64,000 bases of DNA, taken from NCBI RefSeq assembly GCF_022458985.1, contig NC_061774.1, forward strand, positions 15,338,197 to 15,402,196, given 5' to 3'. The position numbers and the translations under genes were made by a program. Origin of the DNA: Mugil cephalus (Eukaryota > Chordata > Actinopteri > Mugiliformes > Mugilidae). Each line of letters starts with the position of its first letter. Position 1 is the stretch's first letter. Below are positions 13,501-36,222 of the stretch, piece by piece. The notes beneath the pieces are model-generated. The model saw nothing but the letters and a program-made list of their open reading frames with translations, did no database searches and was not told the DNA's origin.

Positions 13501-15061
13501 GTGGGGGCAAAGTGACATTTGTATCCTGACAGTAATTTTTGTGTGGGCAGGACATTCCATACTGCACACAACACGACATATAAGGCAGCGGCTTGTGCTT
13601 GGTTAAAATGATTAACAGTCAGACTCAAACTTCCTCTACAGTATAACATGATATTCTGCAGGTGGCTTACACTAATGTGTCTCATTTCCCAACTACAGAA
13701 CCTCAGCCAGACTTGTGGAGACCAAAGCAGCTAGTGCGTCCTCACAGTATAACACAGTAGATGGAAAGAAATCCACCGCTGCCAAGAATCCTGCTGTGGT
13801 CCTTGCTCTTGACAGGGTGAGCAGTGATGGAGCGATATACTCAACAGGACAAGTCCCATCTGTGCCAAATGGAGCACAGCATGCAATGTCGTCCACTGGC
13901 AGCGGAAAGCCGTCCTTCTACGGGGGTTCACAAGGTTGGGAGAGTGTGAGGCGTATTTTTAACCCACATAGAGGTGAGGGTTGAACAACTTCATCGTACG
14001 GCTTCATTAAATGACAAATTTCGTCATATGTGAGAATATTTTTAATTATTGCTTTTTGTTTTGTTGTTTGCTTCAGCCTCAAATCGCCTTTCTCACATGT
14101 CCCATGTCAACGCCCCGTCCAACTCGCAACATTTTGCACAAGTTCAGACGTCTGGCTACTCACCTGCCCTTCAGAGGAAGAAGAACAGCAGCGTCCTACC
14201 CAGTGGCAGACCGCTGGGCTGGATGACTGAGCCAGCAGCGCCCTCTACTGCCACATTTATGAAGGACAGGGACTACGCTGCTTCACACTACGAGAGACAG
14301 CCTTCCAACGGGCCTCAGTCAATTCTAGTCAGACCTGACACACACAAGAACAATACAGACAAGGTAACTGGTGATTTGAAGCATGTACGTACACTGTCCA
14401 GTGTTCTCAAACTATTCCTATTATTCATGAGACTAATAGCAAATGTTTTTACTTCCGTAGCCTGCAAAGTCAGTGCGGTTCCTCACAGATGAAGACTCAC
14501 CTCTCCCGAGACGTCGGACCTCCTCTTGGTCATCGGGAAATCAGGTTCCGTCCTCTAACAGCCGCGTTGGGCCCCCTCCTTTAGAGGTGTGGGCTCCATC
14601 ACTGACCCTGGGAAGAGATGGACCAGGGATCATCCTCAAAGAAGGAAAGGGCCCTATCCTCAGGAAAGGCCTCGAAACTGCCACCTCGGATCTAAACTCT
14701 AATCCACAGAAACAAATATCCTCGCAGTCGCCGCTATCAGCAGCGTCAGCTCAGTTCAGCCCCAGCAGGTATTCAGGATCTGTGTGTTCGCACTTGAGAG
14801 TAGAGAACCGTATTTAATTATTCAATATCTGAGGTAGGATTGAGAAAATCTCCTCATCATTTGATTTTCTTTTTTTCCAGACACAGAGTGACCACAACAC
14901 ACTTAGCCCAGACAGACTCAGAGCTCAGTCTGCTTCAAGGAGAGCTTGTCCTCGTTCACAGACCTCGACCTGATGGGCGGGTTCTCGTTACTCAGGAGAG
15001 CAGTGGGCAGACGGGCTTATTCCACACTAGTGTTCTTCAAGCTCTTGAGAGGCTTAGCTGA
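2179..15061 (+). CDS. sh3rf2: SH3RF2-like (POSH family) protein, 3' nine coding exons
   Basis: Coding exons: 2179-2442, 3909-4004, 4997-5395, 13004-13125, 13300-13470, 13699-13973, 14077-14363, 14461-14768 and 14881-15061 (TGA). They join in frame to 700 residues. POSH/SH3RF proteins are RING E3 ligases and scaffolds with several SH3 domains. SH3-2 spans exons 1-2 (ALCDFNPEDLNVEDSKYC, then GDILAVVRRVDEHW) and is followed by NSAASKLL, the family's conserved linker. SH3-3 is exon 5 (ELELRKGEMVGVYGQFKEGW, then GILPSNYI). A weak fourth SH3 is in the last exon. A PP1-type RVxF motif, KSVRF, lies at 14467-14481. SH3RF2 is the family member described as a PP1-binding protein, and the human gene is also on 5q, like KIF3A; hence SH3RF2 rather than SH3RF1 or SH3RF3. 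The RING lies outside the window. SH3-1 is degenerate (see findings). Confidence 0.85.
2733..2800. repeat. Interspersed LINE-like 3'-tail fragment
   Basis: The segment AAACTTTAGTGATCCACATG with flanking bases resembles the 'tttattgatcc...' 3' tail common to fish retroelements. It is a short fragment, identified by recall only. Confidence 0.4.
4471..4500. repeat. Homopolymer C30 tract
   Basis: Thirty consecutive C residues lie in an sh3rf2 intron. Runs like this can form i-motif (C strand) or G-quadruplex (G strand) structures and are prone to length error in assemblies. Confidence 0.97.
5396..13003. other. Large sh3rf2 intron (7.6 kb)
   Basis: The intron is bounded by the donor after 5395 (GTGAGT) and the acceptor before 13004. 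It holds A/T homopolymer runs (about 6331-6345, 8641-8667, 10286-10302), an apparent interspersed repeat around 9300-9620 ('gtgtttacatgcacttaa' type, weakly recognised) and the repeat listed at 11757. No ORF in it looks like a conserved exon. Confidence 0.6.
11757..12125. repeat. Interspersed repeat, copy 1 (shared with 21461-21790)
   Basis: It begins CATAACATTATGACCACCTT and includes GGCTTTGGGTCCTGTGGGTT. The same blocks recur in diverged form inside kif3a at about 21461-21790, so this is a dispersed family. The phrase 'acattatgaccaccttcctaatattgtg' is one I recognise from many percomorph fish sequences. The element class is not determined. Confidence 0.65.
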
Positions 15062-15456
15062 CTGTGTATTTATACTATAGTAGAATATATTTCTGTATTC
15101 CATGAGTTCAGGCTGCCAAATGACTTGATCAACCTTCTAAACAAGATTCGTGTGGATGTCCAAAGGTTAATACTGCCAAATGACAATCCTATCAAATATG
15201 TTTATTTTTGTGCATATTAAGAGTTCAGTTTAAATATTTGGAGATATATATATATATTTTATGTCCCTCCACGTGTGTGCATGTTTGTTACACATTAGAT
15301 TTTGCACAAAGCCACCCACTTGATGACTGTTCCTTGATTCAAACCTATGTTACACACAATGGACAGTGCCTTTGTCGAAACCCACAAAGGAAACAAACTA
15401 CATTTGTATATATTTAGAGAAATTATGAAGCAAAATATCTGTACTGCTTATGTGGT

Positions 15457-15462
15457 AATAAA
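15457..15462 (+). terminator. sh3rf2 polyadenylation signal
   Basis: AATAAA lies about 395 bases after the sh3rf2 stop codon and is the best candidate signal before the kif3a promoter. The 3' UTR would be about 0.4 kb. Confidence 0.6.
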
Positions 15463-15769
15463 GCATACCTCCAGAACATAAATGGTTTGGCGTCTTACTT
15501 GAAGTGTCATATATATCATATATCACATATATATCATGGGAAGCCCAATGAGAGGGATGTCATACACAGAATGGAGAACAGTATTTATTAATTGTTTCGC
15601 TTTTGTTTTGTTTTTTCATGTGGCTCATTAACGGCATGATCCACTTATGTCCATCACATGCACTTCCATTGCCTAGAAATGAAACCCCCTCCAATTAAAT
15701 ACATGAACAATGGCGCTATTTACTAAACCAGTGCAGCACTAACCAGTATGCGCTGCACCGTCCCCTGCG

Positions 15770-15779
15770 GCGCATGCGC
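15770..15779. promoter_or_regulatory. NRF1-type palindrome in the kif3a promoter
   Basis: GCGCATGCGC, a perfect NRF1 consensus palindrome, lies about 170 bases upstream of the kif3a start codon in a locally CpG-rich segment (about 15740-15800). No TATA box is evident, as expected for a housekeeping or ciliary gene. The call rests on motif match and position only. Confidence 0.5.
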
Positions 15780-15945
15780 ACACCAGCGCAGCCCTGACAA
15801 CAGGCTATCGGATGTGAGCCTTTGATGATATGGACACACCGCTGACATTTTAATTCTTCTGCTTGCCTTTAATCAAATGAACAAAGCCTTAGAAACATTT
15901 TATTTGATCATACATACATTATAATTGCCTTTGTGTGGTCTCGCC

Positions 15946-28408
<12,463 letters not shown>

Positions 28409-29530
28409 TGACGGCGACGTGAAACCGACATTGCAACTTTCATGATACCTAAAAGAAGTCAGTAATCCAGTTTATGGCCGACAATTATTTAAAAGATGAT
28501 CTGCATTCACTGTATAGCTGGTAAGGTCTTAAATGTAAAGAAGCTGCACCTGTGATAGGATTAAGACCTCTTGGCTAAGAGGACCTGTTATATGTACTGT
28601 AGTGTGAGACTGTTTTCACATTGTCTGATATTTTAATGTTGCGTTACACATTTCACGTTTTGCAGGAGCAGTTTGCAATGAACAACCACTAGCTAAGGAA
28701 AAACGCTACCGTGAGAATATTTCACAGACAGCTTTGCAACATTTTGGCAATGACCAACAATCAATGAAAGTGCAGATTTGTCAGGATGCTGAAAGTAGAA
28801 TCGGAGGCATGGACGACAAATTACAAAACATCACTATCTTCGAAGATTTTCTGAGTGTATGTAACTTGTGGCTTCTGTTTTTGTTAAATTCTAAATGTGG
28901 GTGCATTTTCACTAAAATGACACCAGATTATTCTACTCTTAAAAGAAGCAAGAGCCTTAGTGATTCTGTCTGAGGAACGCAAGAAATCAAGTTGAAAACA
29001 GAAGTCAAATTTAGTGAATTAAAGGATTAAAGTAAAAAGTGCTTTATACTCTTTCCTTTAGGTCAGAAGCATATTGGCGTGCATGCCAGCTTACGCTCTT
29101 ACGTTAGTGCCATTTGCTAACCTAAGTAAATCATCGGGACACTTTGTGTTATATTAGGAAAATCCATGCAGTACAGTGTACCTTAGTATAATGCACTACT
29201 ATGATTTTTTTTTGTGGAAATGTTATGTAGTGGAGGCAAACTCCCTTTTATTTTTTATCGTAATGTATGTCAAATGTTTACATCCACCACACCTTCAGAT
29301 TTTATTTATTAAATTATTTTACATGTTTTATCTCACATTCTTCTTGTTCTCAATTTGTGGTCCATTATTAAATCAATCCGGTTGTTATATAGATGATCAG
29401 GATGCAGGCTACGGCCAGAAACGGCTGATTTTTAACTGCATCTCTAAACCCAGAAACTAATTGATGTAACTTGTAATGATGAGGATGCATTGCTGATGAA
29501 GGACAAAAAAAAGATCTGAGATGCCCATAT
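28409..29530. other. kif3a 3' UTR and convergent intergenic region
   Basis: This holds the kif3a 3' UTR. No perfect AATAAA is seen in its first kilobase apart from weak ATTAAA variants near 29017. The segment from about 29383 to 29520 (TATAGATGATCAGGATGCAG onward) recurs at the 3' side of other cytokine units (for example 31412 and 34029), so it already belongs to the amplified array. Confidence 0.55.
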
Positions 29531-29532
29531 GA

Positions 29533-29538
29533 TTTATT
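29533..29538 (-). terminator. Polyadenylation signal of cytokine gene T1-1
   Basis: AATAAA on the - strand, about 80 bases past the stop of the gene at 29619. The same arrangement recurs in the other T1 copies. Confidence 0.65.
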
Positions 29539-29618
29539 TATGCAAGTATGAAACCTACAAAAACAATGTGTGAGACAATAAATGTTACATTAGACAATAA
29601 AAGCTGATGTCTGTCACA

Positions 29619-30430
29619 TCATCTTCTGGGATGACCGTGGTTCAAGGTGTAGGTTACACAAGATTGGATTTTTTCCAGAAATGCCCGTATGGGATAAAAG
29701 CCACTTGTTTTCAGGTGACACGTGACATTCTTAATCTGAAGAAGTAAGAAAAAAAAAAGTTAATTTTGAAAATGCACATTTTAAGATCACAAAAAATACC
29801 AAACACGACTAAATTTACATAAAACCTGTTTAACATTATAGATGGTATTAAATATTAGAGGATATGCCGTTTAGATTCACTGTAAATCATTTGACGCTTT
29901 GGCTCGGTGTGAGCCTACAAACAACTCGCTGACATACATGAACTCCCCTTTACCTTGTTGTAGCTATGCAGCCCGTGAGAGAGATTGCCAACATCTGTGG
30001 GGATATTTGGATGTTTTTTCTTTGCTTCCTCCAGAACTTGCTCCGCCAAGCAGAAGAAGTTCTTCTGTGAGGTCAAATCCACTGTTAGTAATGTTGTCCA
30101 ACACAGTCACAGATGTCTTAAACCACTGTAATATCAATAAATGTAAAAGATTTCCAACATACCGGACATGGTGTGTGGTTTCCTGTTATCATTCGCACAT
30201 CTATGCTTAGCTTCAAGAATGACAAGATGAAAATGTCAGTATGTCATAAAACACATTCGACAACATGCAGTTAGTAGATTTCTTACATTTTTCTCAGTCA
30301 AATCTTTGGCTTCTTTTCCAATCGTCTTGAGAAGCTTTTTCTCCTTTTCGTCTGATGCTGCGCAGACCATCACGATCACCATCAGCAGCAGATACCGAAC
30401 ATGTAGCTTCTTCGCGTCTTTGGAAGACAT
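29619..30430 (-). CDS. il4/13: il4/13-like cytokine, type 1 copy 1 (intact)
   Basis: Exons in transcript order: 30430-30287, 30210-30163, 30064-29954, 29735-29619. All introns are phase 0 with GT-AG ends, and the product is 139 residues. Exon 1 gives a signal peptide (MSSKDAKKLH, then YLLLMVIVMVCAA) and helix A. Exon 2 has exactly 16 residues with an N-glycosylation site and Cys (GNHTPCP), the size of mammalian IL4 exon 2. Exon 3 starts KNFFCLAEQVLEEA, like the TFC helix of IL-4. Exon 4 has NVTC and FLEKIQSC. Four cysteines recur in all intact copies. The gene converges on the 3' end of kif3a, as human IL4 and KIF3A do, which is the main support for the family call because sequence identity to known IL-4/13 is low. 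The product would be a secreted type-2 cytokine. Whether it corresponds to teleost il4/13a or il4/13b cannot be told. Alternative: another short-chain helical cytokine. Confidence 0.75.
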
Positions 30431-30497
30431 CTTGAGCCAGTGCTGTCAGGTTGAGCAGAAAAGTTGAACTCCCTACACAGTCTTACTACTGATGCTA

Positions 30498-30503
30498 CTT
30501 ATA
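30498..30503 (-). promoter_or_regulatory. TATA box of cytokine T1-1
   Basis: TATAAG on the - strand (within GCTATAAGTAG) about 70 bases upstream of the start. It is conserved at the same spacing in every T1 unit, and in T2 units as CACTATAAGTAG. A CRE-like TGACGTA lies about 30 bases further upstream. Confidence 0.65.
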
Positions 30504-31124
30504 GCGCCACTGTAACCACTGCTTAGATACGTCAGACTGTTATCAAATTTGATCTTTTACTAAGAAATTATCTGGTCATTCATTATCTCCAGAGTTGCCA
30601 CCAAGAATTGCAGGTCATTACCCAGTATTAATATCTGATGTGTAATTTTTTTTTTTTTGAAGCCACCATGATGCTGATTTCCTTATTGTCTTTCCCACAC
30701 ATAGCTGCATTAATAATGATGAGTTGTATTTCTAATTTTACTGGAGCACCTGTGTCTCTCCTGTATGACAGGCCAAACTGACTTGGTTGTGTAGGCACAC
30801 GGGGAAATATGTAATCAATTTTTAACTTAACACACACATTAGGAAGGAAGGGGAAAATGTGTGTGACAGGAAGAAAAAAAATAAAACCCTGTCAGCTTCA
30901 CTATGCGTTAGTTTGACAGCTTTTGTAACTCGACGCCTGTCCACTTGTTTTTTACAGAACACAGTAAGATGTGATTATTTCAAATAAAATGAATGAAATA
31001 TCGTGTATAGAATTATGTTGTAGTTCTTATAAAGTCATTTGAGAGAAAATGTATCCAGTATATCACAATATATTTTATGTGTCATAAAACACATTCAACA
31101 ACATGCAGTTAGTGGTTTTCTTAC

Positions 31125-31280
31125 AACTTTTTCAGTCTGTCTTGTGGCTTCTTGCGCTGTGTTGAGCATCGTGTGCAACAGTGGTCTACCAGTATTTTGC
31201 AGCGATGGTGTGTAGACCATCACAACCATCATCAATACAAGAATTTGAACATATAAGTTCCTCATGTCTTTTCTAGACAC
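31125..31280 (-). pseudogene. Orphan exon 1 of a type 2 il4/13-like gene
   Basis: It encodes a T2 signal peptide and helix A (residues matching RNLYVQILVLMMVVMVYTPS, then TRQTEKV) with an intact donor GTAAGA. The first codon is GTG where the intact T2 gene has ATG, so translation could only start at the internal Met (codon 6). About 45 bases into intron 1 the homology to other T2 genes breaks at 31080 and passes straight into intergenic array sequence. Exons 2-4 are absent, so this is a deletion relic. Confidence 0.85.
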
Positions 31281-31644
31281 GTTGGGTCAGCGCCCTCAGG
31301 TTGAGCAGGAAAGTTGAACTCCTCACACTCTCTCACTGCTACTTATAGTGCCATCAAGCTGACACTGTGACTTTGGTATTGACGCGTCAAAGGAGAAGCC
31401 ACCATGGTTATATAGATGATCAGGATGCAGGCTACAGCCAGAAACGGCTGATTTTTAACTGCATCTCTAAACCCAGAAACTAATTAATGTAACTTGTAAT
31501 GATGAGGATGCATTGCTGATGAAGGAAAAAAAAAAGATCTGAGATGCCCATATGATTTATTTATGCATAAGTATGAAACCTGCAAAAACAACGTGTAAGA
31601 AAATAAATATTACATTAGACAATAAATAACTGGTGTCTGTCACA

Positions 31645-32462
31645 TCATCTTCTGGGATGACCGTGGTTCAAGGTGTAGTTTACACAACATTGGATTTTTT
31701 CCAGAAATGTCTGTATGTGATAAAATCCATTTGTTTTCAGGTGACACGTGACATTCTTAATCTGAAGAAGTAAGAAAAAAAAAATAAAAAGTTAATTTTG
31801 AAAATGCACATTTTAAGATCACAAAAAATACCAAACACGACTAAATTTACATGAAACCTGTTTAACATTATAGATGGTATTAAATATTAGAGGATATGCT
31901 ATTTAGATTCACTGTAAATCATTTGACGCTTTGGCTCGGTGTGAGCCTACAAACAACTCGCTGACATACATGAACTCCTCTTTACCTTGTTGTAGCTACA
32001 CAGGTTGCGATAGAGATAGTCAACATCTTCGGTGATATTTGGATGTTTTTTCTTTGCTTCCTCCAGAACTTGCTCCGCCAAGCAGAAGAAGTTCTTCTGT
32101 GAGGTCAAATCCACTGTTAGTAATGTTGTCCAACACAGTCACAGATGTCTTAAACCACTGTAATATCAATAAATGTAAAAGATTTCCAACATACCGGACA
32201 TGGTGTTTGGTTTCCTGTTATCATTCGCACATCTATGCTTAGCTTCAAGAATGACAAGATGAAAATGTCAGTATGTCATAAAACACATTCAACAACATGC
32301 AGTTAGTAGATTTCTTACATTTTTGTCAGTCAAATCTTTGGCTTCATTTCCAATCATCTTGAGAAGCGTTCTCTCCTTTTCGTCTGGTTGCGATGCTGCG
32401 TAGACCATCACCATCAGCAGAAGATACTTAACATGTAGCTTTTTCGCATCTTTGGAAGACAT
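31645..32462 (-). CDS. il4/13: il4/13-like cytokine, type 1 copy 2 (intact)
   Basis: Exons: 32462-32319, 32242-32195, 32096-31986, 31761-31645; 139 residues, all phase 0. The signal peptide region is MSSKDAKKLH then YLLLMVMVYAA. Exon 2 carries GNQTPCP. Exon 3 carries KNFFCLAE and then an extra Cys (RNLCSYNK). Exon 4 carries NVTC and EKIQCC, which adds another Cys. These two extra cysteines (one each in exons 3 and 4) are not in copy 1 and could form a third disulfide. Splice sites and frame are intact throughout. Function is as inferred for copy 1. Confidence 0.75.
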
Positions 32463-33166
32463 CTTGAGCCAGTGCTGTCAGGTTGAGCAGAAAAAGTTGA
32501 ACTCCCTACACAGTCTTACTACTGATGCTACTTATAGCTCCACTGTAACCACTGCTTAGATACGTCAGACTGTTATCAAATTTGATCTATTACTAAGAAA
32601 TGCGCTGTTCATTCCTTATCTCCAAGTTAAAACCAAGTATTGCAGGTAAGTTTTTTTTTATTTTATTTTTTTTACACTATAATATAACTGCTGGCTGTTA
32701 GTGAGGTATTTCACTGAAATGACAATGTAAAAAAAAGCTTCTAATCAAATGACGTATACTGAAGTGAATATGTTATGTGTGTAGCATATGTATGTGCTTT
32801 TCCATTATCACATCATTTCTATTTGTCCAAAGGCAAATTTTACTGGTTATGATGGGTGGCTGCAGCCAGAACTGAAATGACAAGAACACAACTAAGATGC
32901 TGTTATCATACAAACGTTGAGCTCGTCTTGGAAAGTTTCACCCTTCAACTTGTGTTGTTACTCGTTTGCTGAACAGTTTTACTCACAACGACGAGGATGC
33001 ATTAGTAAAACTTAGCAGATTATATGCAGAAAAAACAAACACTTTGCCAAACACAAACCACTGTTGAATCATTTATTGGACTATAAACACAAATAGAAAA
33101 ATAAATATTAAATTACGTGATAGATAACTGACATGTAATAAATATGTTAAATAATCCTTCATGTGA

Positions 33167-33885
33167 TCAGCTGTTGTGCAAGACATAGCATGCACACCGT
33201 TCAATTTGTTTCAGAAATTGTCGCACATGATATCAGCCTGTGGTTCTACGGTGACATCGGACACCGTGAAACGAAATCATTTTGACATTTTAAACTCACA
33301 AAACAATGTAGCCCAACAGATCTTAATTTATGTAAACCCTTTTTAACATGAAATATCATATTTAACATTAGAGGATATGTTGTGATCCATTGCAAACTGT
33401 ATGACGCTTTGGTTTTGTGTAGAACTGCAAAGAAAGACATGAACTCCTCTTTACCTTGTTGTACTGGTGCAAGATGCGAGTGAGATTAGAAAGCGTCTTG
33501 TGAGTTGTTTCATTCAGAGCTGCTTCCGCCAAGCAGAAGAACTTCTTCTGTGAGGTCAAAGTCAATGTTAGTAATGTTGTCCAACACAGTCACAGATGTC
33601 TTAAACCACTGTAATATGTCGTCTTCTGTTATCATTGTCACATGTATGTGTAGCTTCAAGGATGACAAGAGAAGAATGTCAGTATGTCATAAAACGCATT
33701 CAACAACATGCAGTTAGTGGTTTTCTTACAACTTTTTCAGTCTGTCTTGTGGCTTCTTGCGTTGTGTTGAGCATCTCTTGCAACAGCGGTCTACCAGTAT
33801 TTTGCAGCGATGGTGTGTAGACCATCACAACCATCATCAATACAAGAATTTGAACATATAAGTTCCTCATGTCTTTTCTAGACAC
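33167..33885 (-). pseudogene. il4/13-like type 2 copy, multiply disabled
   Basis: Exon 1 is 33885-33730 (GTG in place of ATG). The exon 2 region starts at 33653, exon 3 is 33547-33455 (KKFFCLAEAALNETTH), and an exon 4 remnant runs from about 33271 to 33167. Three lesions are visible against the intact T2 at 36.2-37.0 kb. About 40 nt are deleted across the exon 2 donor, so the GTATGT site is gone. The exon 4 acceptor CAG has become CAC. A TGA interrupts exon 4 where the intact gene reads GGC AAA TAT. The relic is unlikely to make a full cytokine. Confidence 0.85.
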
Positions 33886-34255
33886 GTTGAGTCAGCGCTG
33901 TCAGGTTGAGCAGAAAAGTTGAACTCCTCACACACTCTCACTGCTACTTATAGTGCCATCAAGCTGACACTGACTTTGGTATTGACGCGTCAAAGGGGAA
34001 GACACCATATAAGGACTATATGTTGGTTATATAGATGATCATGACGGCAGGCTACAGCCAGAAACAGCTGATTTTTAACCGTGTTTCTCAACCCATAAGT
34101 TACTTGTAATGATGAGGATGCATTGCTGATCAAGGAAAAAAAAAAAAGTCTGAGATGCCCATATGATTTATTCATGTATAAGTATAAAACTTACAAATAC
34201 AATGTGTAAAAAAATAAATATTACATTAGACAATAAATAACTGGTGTCTGTCACA

Positions 34256-35082
34256 TCATCTTCTGGGATGACCGTGGTTCAAGGTGTAGTTTACACAAGA
34301 TTGGATTTTTTCCAGAAATGCCCGTATGAGATAAAAGCCATTTGTTTTCAGTCGACACGTGACATTCTTAATCTGAAGAAGTAAGAAAAAAAATAAATAA
34401 AAAGTTAATTTTGAAAATGTACATTTTAAGATCACAAAAAATACCAAACACGACTAAATTTACATAAAACCTGTTTAACATTATAGATGGTATTAAATAT
34501 TAGAGGATATGCTGTTTAGATTCACTGTAAATCATTTGACGCTTTGGCTCGGTGTGAGCCTACTAACAACTCGCTGACATACATGAACTCCTCTTTACCT
34601 GGTTGTAGCTATGCAGCCTGCGAGTGAGATTGACAACATCTTCGGTGATATTTGAATGGTTTTTCTTTGCTTCCTCCAGAACTTGCTCCGCCAAACAGAA
34701 GAACGTCTTCTGTGAGGTCAAATACACTGTTAGTAATGTTGTCCAACACAGTCACAGATGTCTTAAACCACTGTAATATCAATAAATGTAAAAGATTTCC
34801 AACATACCGGACATGGTGTGTGGTTTTCTGTTATCATTTGCACTTCTATGCTTAGCTTCAAGAATGACAAGATGAAAATGTCAGTATGTCATAAAACACA
34901 TTGAACAACATACAGTTAGTAGATTTCTTACATTTTTGTCAGTCAAATCTTTGGCGTTGCTTCTAATCCTCGTCAGAAGCGTTCTCGCCGTTTCGTCTAC
35001 TTTTGGATGCTGCGTAGACCATCACGATCCCCATCAGCAGCAGATACTGAAAATGCAGCTTCTTCGCGTCTTTGGAAGACAT
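34256..35082 (-). pseudogene. il4/13-like type 1 copy 3, exon 1 frameshift
   Basis: Exon equivalents: 35082-34932, 34855-34808, 34709-34599, 34372-34256. Exon 1 is 151 nt against 150 nt in the closest paralog (40769-40620). One extra G near 35010 shifts the frame just after the signal peptide and leads to a stop about 16 codons later. Exons 2-4 and all splice sites otherwise look intact (KNVTC-type exon 4, FFC in exon 3), so the loss may be recent. A base-calling or assembly error is an alternative. Confidence 0.8.
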
Positions 35083-36135
35083 GTTGAGCCAGTGCTGTCA
35101 GGTTGAGCAGAAAAGTTGAACTCCCTACACAGTCTTACTACTGTCGCTTCTTATAGCGCCACTGTAATCGCTGCTTAGATACGTCAGACAATTATCAAAT
35201 TTGATCTTTTCCTAAGAAATTATCTGGTCATTCATTATCTCCACAGTTGCCACCAAGAATTGCAGTATTAATATCTGATGTGTAATTTTTTTTATTTATT
35301 TTTTTTCAGCACCACCATGATGCTGATTTCCTTATTGTCTTTCCCACACGTAGCTGCATTAATAATGATGAGTTGTATTTATATTGTTACTAGAGCACCT
35401 GTGTCTCTCCTGTATGACAGGCCAAACTGACTGGGTTGTGTAGGCACACGGGGAAATATTTAGTCAATTTTTATCTTAACCCACAGGAAGGGGAAAATGT
35501 GAGTGACAGGAAGAAAAAAAATAAAATCCTGTCAGCTTCAATATGAGTTTACTTCTGGCTAAGAAGACCACCAGACAACTATTATAACTCGACGCCTGTC
35601 CACTTGTTTTTACACAATATAGTAAGTAGTAATTATTTCAAATAAAATGAATGAAATATTGTGTGTAGAATTATATTGTAGTTCTTATAAAGTCATTTGA
35701 GAGAAAATGTATTGGTTGAGTATCTCAGAAAGTAGGTGAACTATAATATAACTGCTGGCTGTTAGTGAGGTATTTCACTGAAATGACAATGTAAAAAGAA
35801 GCTTCTAATCAAATGACCTATACTGAAGTGAATATGTTATGTATGTAGCATATGTATGTGCTTTTCCATTATCACATCATTTCTATTTGTCCAAAGGCAA
35901 ATATTACTGGTTATGATGGGTGGCTGCAGCCAGAACTGAAATGACAAGAACACAACTAAGATGCTGTTGTCATACAAACGTTGAGCTCGTCTCGGAAAGT
36001 TTCACCCTTCAACTTGTGTTGTTACTCGTTTGCTGAACAGTTTTACTCACAACAACGAGGATGCATTAGTAAAACTTAGCAGATTATATGCAGAAAAAAC
36101 AAACACTTGGCCAAACACAAACCACTGTTGAATCA

Positions 36136-36141
36136 TTTATT
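36136..36141 (-). terminator. Polyadenylation signal of the intact type 2 cytokine
   Basis: AATAAA on the - strand (in CCAATAAATGATTC), about 85 bases past the stop at 36223. Confidence 0.6.
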
Positions 36142-36222
36142 GGAATATAAATACAAATAGAAAAATAAATATTAAATTATGTGATAAATAACTGACATCT
36201 AATAAATATGTTAAATAATCCT

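Noticed and set aside
30163..30210. Alternative exon 2 reading HRCANDNRKPHTMS with acceptor GCTAAG and a phase-1 join to VDLTSQKNFFC
   Set aside because: The needed exon 3 acceptor (CTAACAG) exists in T1 but not in the intact T2 gene. The phase-0 model gives a 16-residue exon 2 and four aligned cysteines in every intact copy, matching IL4 gene structure.
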